From Desulfobacterales bacterium (GTDB lineage Bacteria; Desulfobacterota; Desulfobacteria; Desulfobacterales; C00003106): 5,263 nt of DNA. The position numbers were made by a program, and so were the translations under genes. Location: NCBI GenBank assembly GCA_030613165.1, contig JAUWMN010000147.1:1-5263 (forward strand). Reading direction: 5' to 3'. A model generated the notes under the pieces. That model did no database searches, was not told the DNA's origin, and saw only the letters and a list, made by a program, of their open reading frames with translations. Position 1 is the stretch's first letter. Every line of letters begins with the position of its first letter. This document shows positions 1 through 5,263 of this stretch, piece by piece.

Positions 1-1213
1 AACAGCCACATTCATTGCAGCTAAGGATATCATTGTCTTCCGCCATCGTGTAGTTACCCGATTCGGAAACGCCGGAAATGAGAAGGGGCATCAACCGCAT
101 CGGGCAGACCTCCACGCACAGTCCGCACTTGATACAGACACCGGAAGGAAATTCTACAATGTCTCCTTCCTTCTGCACATAAATCCCGGTGGTCTCTTTT
201 GGCACAGTCATATCAGCACTATGAATGGGAGTACCCATCAACGGGCCCCCAATAATCACCTTTCCCGCGCCCCCGGTTGAAGCACCGCAATATTCCAACA
301 CGTCCTTGATCGGAGTGCCGATCCTTACCAACACGTTTTTCGGACTCCCAATGCCGCTCCCTGACACAGTAACAAATCTTTCCAGCACCGGTTTTTTATC
401 GTTAACCGCCCGGGCCACAAAAAAAGCGGTCTCAGCGCTGATCACGGTAACACCGATATCTTCAGGAACACCACCCGTGGGGACTTCCTTGTCAAGAATG
501 GCCTTGACCAAAAGCTCTTTTAGGCTTTGAGGATGTTTGGCCTTGAGCCCTACAACGTGAGCTGAACTGCACGCGCCGGAAATAGCTGAACTGCACGCGC
601 CGGAAATAGCTGAAATAGCATTAGAAGCATTCTCACTCACACCTATATAGACTGTTGTAATGCCTAAGATTTGACTGATGATGTCGATCCCGGATGCCAC
701 CTCTTTCGCATTTTCAGCAAGGATTGAAGCTCTACTAATCATCTGAGGTTCTACATCTACACTATTTATTACCAATGTCTTGACTGATTTTTCTTTTGCC
801 AGCGTAAGCTTGTCATGAAGCGAAATCGCTTCCACGTCAGAATCTACAACGCCTCCCTTTTGAATAAGGCTCATGGGATCCGAACCTTCCAAAGATCCTC
901 CCGATTCATTTTTGCCATCTGATTCTATGCCAATGGCCGGGACGTATCCTCCGCTCATACCAGGGAACTTCTTGATTACCTCGGTCACCTTTCCGGATAC
1001 CGTGGCATGGACAGCAGTGCCTTCGCTTTCGCCAAGGAGATCGCCCATTTTTACCTCGGCGCCTTTTTTTACACTGACGGCGCAGGGTTCACCAATATGT
1101 TGCTTTAATGGAATGATTACTGTCTGGGAAGGAGGAACTGATTCAAAAGGTTTGGAAACACCTGCAGCCGACACAGGCAAACAAAGACCGCCGGGGAAAG
1201 TACCAGATTTCAT
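1..1213 (-). CDS. rnfC: RnfC-like subunit with altered NADH/FMN domain, 3' end beyond the window
   Basis: RnfC is the peripheral iron-sulfur/flavin subunit of the Rnf complex, which in most bacteria couples ferredoxin oxidation to NAD reduction and ion transport. The frame is open for 404 codons from an ATG preceded by GAGAGAG. It opens FPGG (6-9); then come IPLKQHIGEP (34-43) and a lipoyl/biotin-like hairpin (about 44-100, with VHATVSGKV at 68-76). The central NuoF-like domain runs about 105-280, and a SLBB-like part has NVLVRIGTP (293-301) and GGPLMG (323-328). A first 4Fe-4S motif is C360-C363-C366-C370-P, and a second begins at C399 and C402. The central domain lacks the expected G-x-G-G-A-G-F-P-T motif (residues 124-132 are DSDVEAISL), has NSVDVEP instead of NGAECEP, and KHPQSLKE instead of YPQGGEK-like. 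An 8-residue duplication lies at 203-218. PduS-type proteins share this fold, but the ferredoxin module and context favour RnfC. The rest of an rnf cluster may lie to the left. Confidence 0.84.
   Translation of the reverse strand, partial: MKSGTFPGGLCLPVSAAGVSKPFESVPPSQTVIIPLKQHIGEPCAVSVKKGAEVKMGDLLGESEGTAVHATVSGKVTEVIKKFPGMSGGYVPAIGIESDGKNESGGSLEGSDPMSLIQKGGVVDSDVEAISLHDKLTLAKEKSVKTLVINSVDVEPQMISRASILAENAKEVASGIDIISQILGITTVYIGVSENASNAISAISGACSSAISGACSSAHVVGLKAKHPQSLKELLVKAILDKEVPTGGVPEDIGVTVISAETAFFVARAVNDKKPVLERFVTVSGSGIGSPKNVLVRIGTPIKDVLEYCGASTGGAGKVIIGGPLMGTPIHSADMTVPKETTGIYVQKEGDIVEFPSGVCIKCGLCVEVCPMRLMPLLISGVSESGNYTMAEDNDILSCNECGC
560..614 (-). repeat. Exact 24-bp tandem duplication inside the RnfC-like gene (2.3 copies)
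   Basis: A 24-nt unit occurs at 560-583 and, without a single mismatch, at 584-607; the first 7 nt of a third copy follow at 608-614. It is in frame and encodes ISGACSSA twice (residues 203-210 and 211-218), adding one cysteine. With one copy removed, the distance from the preceding helix to the HPQ motif is close to that in ordinary RnfC, so one copy is probably the ancestral state. The absence of any silent difference suggests a recent event or an assembly artefact. Confidence 0.95.
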
Positions 1214-1231
1214 ACTCGCTCTCTCTTTCAA

Positions 1232-1245
1232 GTAGGTAGGTAGGT
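1232..1245. repeat. Short GTAG tetranucleotide repeat in the rnfC leader
   Basis: GTAG is repeated three times plus GT. It lies 19 nt upstream of the RnfC-like start codon, just before the purine-rich GAGAGAG that probably serves as the ribosome site. It lies outside the coding frame. Copy-number change would alter leader length only. Confidence 0.7.
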
Positions 1246-1261
1246 CTCTAACAATATTATT

Positions 1262-1295
1262 TATAATGACAATACGATTGTTCGCAATATAATGA
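1262..1295. promoter_or_regulatory. Overlapping small palindromes and direct repeat at the promoter, possible operator
   Basis: Two interlocking palindromes are visible: ACAAT-ACG-ATTGT (1269-1281) and ATTG-TTCG-CAAT (1277-1288). They are flanked by a direct repeat of TATAATGA (1262-1269 and 1288-1295). They overlap the predicted -10 and start region of the RnfC-like gene, where a repressor would act. I cannot match them to a known regulator such as Rex or FNR. In such AT-rich sequence short palindromes also arise by chance. Confidence 0.35.
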
Positions 1296-1312
1296 ACTGG
1301 TTTTTTTGTCAA
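1286..1312 (-). promoter_or_regulatory. Likely sigma-70-type promoter for the RnfC-like gene
   Basis: On the minus strand a perfect TTGACA (1312-1307) is followed after 15 nt by TATATT (1291-1286), a five-of-six match to TATAAT. The spacer contains an A-tract. The 15-nt spacing is shorter than the preferred 17, so the true -10 could be displaced; further downstream TTGCGA plus 16 nt plus TATAAA is a weaker alternative. A start near 1280 would give an untranslated leader of roughly 65 nt. This implies that the RnfC-like gene is transcribed separately from the nuo-type operon. Confidence 0.55.
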
Positions 1313-1426
1313 GCAGAAAAGGGAAAAGAGGAATAAAAAATGGGGGGGAAAACCACCGTGTTGAGTTAAAATTCGACGGAACAACAACAGGTTATAAACT
1401 CACGTTGAAATGACTAACAAGACAAG

Positions 1427-1470
1427 TGTGGAAAGCAATGGAAGTAAATTTTATCTAAAATATTTCCACA
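1427..1470. repeat. Inverted repeat with nested palindrome downstream of nuoM
   Basis: TGTGGAAA (1427-1434) and TTTCCACA (1463-1470) are perfect 8-bp inverted arms separated by 28 nt. Inside the loop, ATTTTA-TC-TAAAAT (1448-1461) is another palindrome with 6-bp arms. It lies 64-107 nt after the nuoM stop. It could be a weak operon-end structure or a protein-binding site. The outer arms are not followed by a clean U-run on the minus strand, so I do not call it an intrinsic terminator. Confidence 0.5.
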
Positions 1471-1533
1471 TTAGCCTTCACGTCCGATTTTATAAATCTC
1501 TCCTCTCAAGATTGATGATTTTTTAGCGTAGAC

Positions 1534-3042
1534 TTATGGAATCGACAGTCCCCCGACCACAAGATGAAAAAGATTTAACGCAAGTTTGGGGTAGACGCCC
1601 AGAGTGATTGAAGTAGCTGCTATAAGGAGAAGCGGAATACTCATCGAAAGTGGCGGGTCCTTGATCTTGTCGATTGCCAGAGCAGGAGTCAAGGGACCGA
1701 AAAATATGATCTTCACCGACCGGAACGTATAGGCAACCGTTAGTATAATTGCAGCGGCGGCGAGGATGGCTACGATGAGACCGACAGGCATTGTTTGAAC
1801 TCCGGTTTTAAAGATACCGGTGAACATAACCCATTCCGCCGGGAAACTGCTCATAGGCGGAAAGCCCGACAGCATCATCGCGCCCATGATCCAAAGCGCT
1901 GCTGTAATGGGCATCTTCCGCGCAAGTCCCCCCAACTGTCTCATATCCCTGGTCCCTGTCGTATAGACCAATATGCCGGCTGTTGAAAACAGGATGGTTT
2001 TCCCCATAATGTGTCCCAGGAAAAAAAACATCCCTCCTTCAATGCCCGCTATAGTGAGCGATGATATACCAAGGAGGGAATATGCCAACTGGCTTATGGT
2101 TGAGCAGGCGGCAAATCGCTTCACGTCTGTTTGCGCCAGGGTAAGAAAGGAACCGTATACCATGGTTATGAGCGCCATTATCATGAGGGGTATGGCAAAT
2201 GCCTTGAAATCAGCCGCAAGTGGAAAGATGATAGCCCTGACCAGTACATAAGCCGCGATGTTTGCGTAGACGGCAAGGAGACCGGCAATACACGTAGGAT
2301 GTTCCGCGTGAACCCAGGGCATCCAAACCTGAAAAGGAACTACCGCCATCTTGATCAGCAGGGCAATAAGAATCAAAAGGATACTCCAAAAAGCCAATGG
2401 ATTACCGGCAAGAGCGGATAGATCAGCGATATTAAAGCTGCCGATTTGAGAATATGCAAGCAATGTCCCGGCTATAAAGAAAGATGCGCCCACGACGGCC
2501 CACATCAAACAGATCATGGCTACCCTGACGCGGTCAACATAACCGAACATGGCCATGATAAAGTACAGAGGGAGAGGCAACACTTCTAAGAAGAAGTACA
2601 TTGCTATAAGATTCTTAACCAAACAGACACCCATAAATCCCAAGGGGAAGCCAAGGAACAGAGAGTAAAATCGTGTATAGTGGCAAACATATGTGCGCTC
2701 ATCCACGTCGCCATATATAGCCTCTATTCTGTGGTCTACATAATGCATTGCGTAAAATGCAAGGGCCGTACAAAGACCGCTTATAACCAACGCTACAGGG
2801 AGACTCAAACCGTCGCCAAGAAGGTCAAACGTAATTGCCGCATCGATAAAAGGGTATTCCTCTACAATTACTTCACCATGATAGACCCTGGCACACGCTA
2901 TCAGCAAAAGAGTCGTGCTATATAAAAGGCTGCAACCAGCTATCCATCCCGCCTTTCTTCCGATCCGGTGTCTGGTCAACAAGATGAACAGAGAGGCGAT
3001 AGCCGGCACAAGAATAACTTGCAACAGAATGTGAGACATCAT
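1534..3042 (-). CDS. nuoM: Complex I-like proton-channel subunit M (NuoM/ND4/FpoM family), 502 aa
   Basis: This is a second antiporter-like membrane subunit of the same complex, starting 25 nt after nuoL. About 14 hydrophobic segments fill a protein of normal NuoM length. Diagnostic blocks are FDLLGDGLSLPVAL (72-85), the TM5 glutamate E153 in FFLEVLPLPLYF, the TM7 lysine K231 in IKMAVVPFQVWMPWVHAEHPT (230-250), QTDVKRFAACSTISQLAYSL (304-323), H344 and K348 in GHIMGK, the NuoM-like stretch TRDMRQLGGLARKMP (364-378), and the TM12 glutamate E403 in SSFPAEW. NuoM is preferred over NuoN because of the TRD-LGGLA-MP block and the VHAEHPT block. Oddity: in GLLAVYANIAAYVLVRA (254-270) Asn261 sits where NuoM proteins normally have the central TM8 lysine (E. 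coli K265). A long hydrophilic loop rich in charge (about 102-123) separates two early helices. No nuoN follows; the next sequence is non-coding. Confidence 0.9.
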   Translation of the reverse strand: MMSHILLQVILVPAIASLFILLTRHRIGRKAGWIAGCSLLYSTTLLLIACARVYHGEVIVEEYPFIDAAITFDLLGDGLSLPVALVISGLCTALAFYAMHYVDHRIEAIYGDVDERTYVCHYTRFYSLFLGFPLGFMGVCLVKNLIAMYFFLEVLPLPLYFIMAMFGYVDRVRVAMICLMWAVVGASFFIAGTLLAYSQIGSFNIADLSALAGNPLAFWSILLILIALLIKMAVVPFQVWMPWVHAEHPTCIAGLLAVYANIAAYVLVRAIIFPLAADFKAFAIPLMIMALITMVYGSFLTLAQTDVKRFAACSTISQLAYSLLGISSLTIAGIEGGMFFFLGHIMGKTILFSTAGILVYTTGTRDMRQLGGLARKMPITAALWIMGAMMLSGFPPMSSFPAEWVMFTGIFKTGVQTMPVGLIVAILAAAAIILTVAYTFRSVKIIFFGPLTPALAIDKIKDPPLSMSIPLLLIAATSITLGVYPKLALNLFHLVVGGLSIP

Positions 3043-3045
3043 TTT

Positions 3046-3053
3046 CTTCCCTC
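3046..3053 (-). promoter_or_regulatory. Shine-Dalgarno site for nuoM
   Basis: GAGGGAAG on the minus strand lies in the 25-nt gap between nuoL and nuoM. The GAGG core is 7 nt from the first of two adjacent ATG codons (3042 and 3039) and 10 nt from the second. I take the first ATG; the second is possible and would shorten the protein by one residue. Confidence 0.7.
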
Positions 3054-3067
3054 AATGTCGTAAGGTT

Positions 3068-5098
3068 TTATCTTAATACTACAAACAACAAGCCGATAAA
3101 GATAATAAGAATATAGCTTACATTATATAACAGGTCTTCCGATTCAGTCCGAAGACGGAAAAACAGCGTTTGAGCCCTCTTGGTAAAAAGATTAGGCAAT
3201 CTTCGATGCACTAGAGTGTCAAGCCCGTCTTCGAGAGTGTGTGCCACGAAATTGCCCAGTTTGAATGCCCCGTTCATGAAGACTGTCAAATAGAACCCAT
3301 CGATGAACCACCTGCGCCAGAAGAAGGCATGCAACGCTCGGAGCACGGCACTCCCCTCCACTACAGACTTGGGGTCCCATTTTCGCGCTATATACATGAA
3401 GTAAGCCGGGATGGCGCCCAAAAGTATAGCTGCAATGGATAGCACCGAAACCACCAGATGGTAATTAACCGGGTGTTCTCCTGCATGTGCAACAGGCAAA
3501 GCAAGCGTCCCCACCAGGTTGGTCTCAAACCCGTGTTTCAAAAGATGCTCCACCTTGGGCCCCACCAGGCCAAGCAGGACCATCATGACCACCAGAACAC
3601 CACACGCGCCCCACATGGTAGGAGAAGCCTCATGGAGATGCCCACCGTGTTCCTTCACATGCTGCAGATTTTTGCTCTCCGGCCCATAAAAAACCATACC
3701 CACCATACGCGTTGTGTAAAATGCCGTTAAGACTACCGTAATCACGGCCAGGACAAATATCGGCATATGGTGAGCCTCTAATGCCGCAAGGAGGATAGCA
3801 TCTTTACTGAAGAATCCCGGCATAGGCGGGATTCCCATCAAGCAAAGGGACGCGAGCAACATGAAAATCCACGTAAGCGGCATGTACTTCCGCATGGAAC
3901 CCATGTCGTTCATGTAGATAGAATGCGCGCAGTGGATGACAGAGCCCGCGCACAGGAAGAGACAGGCCTTAAACACGGCATGGCTTACCAGGTGAAATAT
4001 ACCGGACGTGGCGCCGCCCAACAACACGGACTGACTTAATCCGGCCATGCCGAGCCCGATCCACATATAGCCTATCTGGCTTACCGTGGAAAAGGCGAGC
4101 GCCTTCTTCAGCTCTAAAGCAACCACGCCCTGCGTGGCCGCTACAAAAGCGGTAATGACGCCTACCCAGGCTACTATTGTAAAGAACATAGAGGCTTCAT
4201 CGATTCCCGCGACCCAATAGCCGTAATAGAAAATGGGTATGAATCTGGCGACCAGATAGACTCCGCTTTTTACCATGGTCGCCGCATGGATAAGAGCGGA
4301 AACCGGTCCGGGGCCTGCCATGGCTTCCGGGAGCCATTCGTGAAGCGGAAACTGGGCTGACTTGCCAATGGGACCCGCAAGGAGGAGACAAGTGGTCAGA
4401 ACAATCATCCCCGGGGTCTTGGCCATTTCCGGGAGCCATGTCACCGCAGTCGTATAAAGCTCCATGAAATTCAGGGTTCGAGCATAGAAGAAGATGATCA
4501 GGATGCCTCCCAACATGATAAGATCACCCACGCCCGTCACAACCAATGCCTTCAAACCACAGTGAGTGGGCGAGACCAATTTCGTAGGTGGAGGACCGCC
4601 TATCCAGTATTTCTCCTCGTCCTTGTAGTAAAAACCGATCAACCCGTAGCTGCATAAACCGACCAGCTTCCACCCCACAAAGAGAAAGAGGAGATTATTC
4701 GTGAGCACCAGCAGAAGCATGCTGCCGATAAAAAGATTCACCAGCATCAAGAACCTGGTTATGCCGGGATCACCCTTCATGTAACCAAGGCAGTATACCG
4801 CGATAATAAAGCTTATGACGGCAACCACGGTTGCCAAAATGATGCTCAAAGGATCCACCAGGATACCGAACTCGACCAAAAAAGGATTGCTGATCCACAC
4901 AAAACTACTTTCGAGCGGCAACCTTTCCGGATGGAACAGATTGGGCAAGATCATCAAGCTGGCCACAGCCGAGAGGAATGGGAAAAAGACCGCGGCCGCG
5001 TTCCTGAGTCGGGGATGGATCCGGGCCATCACAAAGATCGCGACCACCCCGATAAAGGGAAAAAGCATACACAACCAAGCGAGTTGCAACGTATCCAC
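3068..5098 (-). CDS. nuoL: Complex I-like proton-channel subunit L (NuoL/ND5/FpoL family), 676 aa, GTG start
   Basis: This is the distal antiporter-like subunit of a complex I-type enzyme in the cytoplasmic membrane; in the family it moves protons when quinone is reduced. Recognisable family blocks are VDPLSII (81-87), VGWKLVGLCSYGLIGF (141-156), GKSAQFPLHEWLPEAMAG (245-262), PVSALIHAATMV (265-276), FSTVSQIGYM (336-345), FHLVSHAVFKACLF (368-381) and PGFFSKDAIL (427-436). A His-rich loop lies at 478-490. Residues about 594-630 resemble the amphipathic lateral helix region, and the final helix ends FVVLR, much as E. coli NuoL ends MVLR. Retained functional residues include K246 (E. coli K229), H271 (H254), H369/H373, K377, K432 and D433. 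Oddities: the TM5 glutamate is Lys (K144), the E. coli R175 position is Gly (G189), TM8 carries K277 where E. coli has Thr, and the TM5-TM6 loop is 14 residues longer than in E. coli. The length is normal and the frame intact. The family call is secure; whether the enzyme takes electrons from NADH, ferredoxin or F420 is not visible here. Confidence 0.94.
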   Translation of the reverse strand: MDTLQLAWLCMLFPFIGVVAIFVMARIHPRLRNAAAVFFPFLSAVASLMILPNLFHPERLPLESSFVWISNPFLVEFGILVDPLSIILATVVAVISFIIAVYCLGYMKGDPGITRFLMLVNLFIGSMLLLVLTNNLLFLFVGWKLVGLCSYGLIGFYYKDEEKYWIGGPPPTKLVSPTHCGLKALVVTGVGDLIMLGGILIIFFYARTLNFMELYTTAVTWLPEMAKTPGMIVLTTCLLLAGPIGKSAQFPLHEWLPEAMAGPGPVSALIHAATMVKSGVYLVARFIPIFYYGYWVAGIDEASMFFTIVAWVGVITAFVAATQGVVALELKKALAFSTVSQIGYMWIGLGMAGLSQSVLLGGATSGIFHLVSHAVFKACLFLCAGSVIHCAHSIYMNDMGSMRKYMPLTWIFMLLASLCLMGIPPMPGFFSKDAILLAALEAHHMPIFVLAVITVVLTAFYTTRMVGMVFYGPESKNLQHVKEHGGHLHEASPTMWGACGVLVVMMVLLGLVGPKVEHLLKHGFETNLVGTLALPVAHAGEHPVNYHLVVSVLSIAAILLGAIPAYFMYIARKWDPKSVVEGSAVLRALHAFFWRRWFIDGFYLTVFMNGAFKLGNFVAHTLEDGLDTLVHRRLPNLFTKRAQTLFFRLRTESEDLLYNVSYILIIFIGLLFVVLR

Positions 5099-5104
5099 GT
5101 ATCG

Positions 5105-5111
5105 ACCTCCT
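5105..5111 (-). promoter_or_regulatory. Strong Shine-Dalgarno site for nuoL
   Basis: AGGAGGT on the minus strand lies 6 nt before a GTG codon at 5098-5096. It decides the start: the GTG opens MDTLQLAW, which leads directly into the first transmembrane helix, and the next in-frame Met is ten residues later inside that helix. The site sits in the 21-nt gap after the preceding gene's stop, which supports translation from a polycistronic message. Confidence 0.85.
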
Positions 5112-5119
5112 ATTCCCCC

Positions 5120-5263
5120 TTAAAAGCTTGCGGGAATAACATATTGAATCACCGAACTAATAATCTTTGTGCTGAATATACCGCAAATGAGTATCCCGGC
5201 GGCCATAAGCTGTATGGGAATAAGCATACTCAAGGGGACCTCATCCATGGCAACCGCCTCGTA
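5120..5263 (-). CDS. C-terminal fragment of an antiporter-like membrane subunit (NuoN/NuoM/MrpD style)
   Basis: Only the last 47 codons and the TAA stop are inside the window; the 5' part lies beyond the right edge. The visible tail reads EVPLSMLIPIQLMAAGIL and continues hydrophobic to a short polar end (VIPASF). An acidic or proline-rich cytoplasmic stretch, then PLSM(L/S)IP, then a last transmembrane helix is how proton-channel subunits of complex I and Mrp antiporters commonly end. The NuoM in this same window has the equivalent tail (PPLSMSIPLLL, residues 463-473). NuoK, the usual gene before nuoL, does not end this way. I infer a third antiporter-like subunit of the same complex, possibly NuoN placed early or a second NuoM-like copy. 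It is 21 nt upstream of nuoL, so very likely in the same operon. The identity within the family cannot be settled from 47 residues. Confidence 0.68.
   Translation of the reverse strand, partial: YEAVAMDEVPLSMLIPIQLMAAGILICGIFSTKIISSVIQYVIPASF

Larger units (their letters stand above)
1214..1533. other. 320-bp AT-rich intergenic region between the nuo-type operon and the RnfC-like gene
   Basis: No open reading frame with a plausible ribosome site was found on either strand; the best minus-strand candidate stops after nine codons. Reading in the direction of transcription, it holds an 8-bp inverted repeat shortly after the nuoM stop, a stretch without clear signals that includes a run of seven G/C (1342-1348), a TTGACA promoter-like box, small palindromes, and a GTAG repeat in the leader. 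The clear shift from balanced composition in the genes to AT-rich sequence fits an operon boundary. Confidence 0.75.

Noticed and set aside
560..614. CRISPR or mobile-element repeat
   Set aside because: The units abut without spacers, there are only two full copies, and they keep the reading frame of the RnfC-like gene.
1..1213. RnfC-like gene as a pseudogene
   Set aside because: All 404 visible codons are open without frameshift, the 24-bp duplication keeps the frame, and the ferredoxin cysteines and SLBB motifs are conserved. Domain-specific change is a better explanation than decay.
225..1235. Plus-strand open frames of about 100-120 codons (225-530 and 873-1235)
   Set aside because: They lie antisense to the RnfC-like gene, have no family resemblance or ribosome sites, and are shadows of its codon pattern.
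1342..1348. Run of seven G residues as a phase-variable tract
   Set aside because: It lies outside any gene and upstream of the -35 box, with no visible link to expression.
1427..1470. Intrinsic terminator for the nuo-type operon
   Set aside because: The loop is long, the stem is AT-rich, and the minus-strand sequence after it lacks a continuous T-run.
1795..2925. Plus-strand open frames antisense to nuoM
   Set aside because: They encode no recognisable protein, overlap each other in different frames, and the minus-strand NuoM is unmistakable.
4197..4439. Minus-strand 80-codon frame inside nuoL
   Set aside because: It is an out-of-frame shadow of NuoL; the protein is low-complexity and unlike any family I know.
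3239..5123. Plus-strand open frames antisense to nuoL (for example 3239-3442, 3458-3730, 4815-5123)
   Set aside because: They have no start signals or recognisable content; the opposite strand encodes a complete NuoL.

Overview
The window is a bacterial energy-conservation locus with every recognisable gene on the minus strand. Read in the direction of transcription (from 5263 down to 1) it holds four genes. First is the last 47 codons of an antiporter-like membrane protein. Next come a complete NuoL/ND5-type subunit (676 aa) and a complete NuoM/ND4-type subunit (502 aa). After a 320-bp AT-rich gap lies the first 404 codons of an RnfC-like protein, which runs off the left edge. Canonical Shine-Dalgarno sequences, a TTGACA-type promoter box, tightly packed operon spacing (21 and 25 nt) and the pairing of complex I-like and Rnf-like machinery suggest an anaerobic bacterium. 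A sulfate-reducing or syntrophic Desulfobacterota is my best guess. No marker gene proves the taxonomy, and an archaeal donor is possible but less likely given the bacterial signals.

Region 5263-1534 is one operon for the proton-translocating membrane arm of a complex I-like (Nuo/Fpo-type) enzyme. The gene before nuoL ends like an antiporter-type subunit (NuoN/NuoM/MrpD style), not like NuoK, and nothing like nuoN follows nuoM. The order therefore differs from the classical nuoK-L-M-N. Several charged residues thought to carry protons are altered. NuoL has Lys instead of Glu at the TM5 position (residue 144, same number as in E. coli), Gly instead of Arg at the E. coli R175 position, and a Lys in TM8. 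NuoM has Asn where other NuoM proteins have the central TM8 lysine.

Region 1533-1214 is non-coding. It contains an inverted repeat just after the nuoM operon, then a likely promoter with small palindromes and a GTAG tetranucleotide repeat leading into the RnfC-like gene, which is probably a separate transcription unit.

Region 1213-1 encodes the RnfC-like protein. Its biotin-lipoyl-like N-terminal part, SLBB-like region and ferredoxin cysteines look intact. The motifs of the central NADH/FMN (NuoF-like) domain are replaced without change of length, and the same domain carries an exact, in-frame 24-bp tandem duplication. The most interesting reading is an Rnf-like complex whose RnfC may no longer use NAD(H) in the usual way, next to a complex I membrane arm with rewired charges. 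Both points are inference from sequence and need alignment against close relatives.
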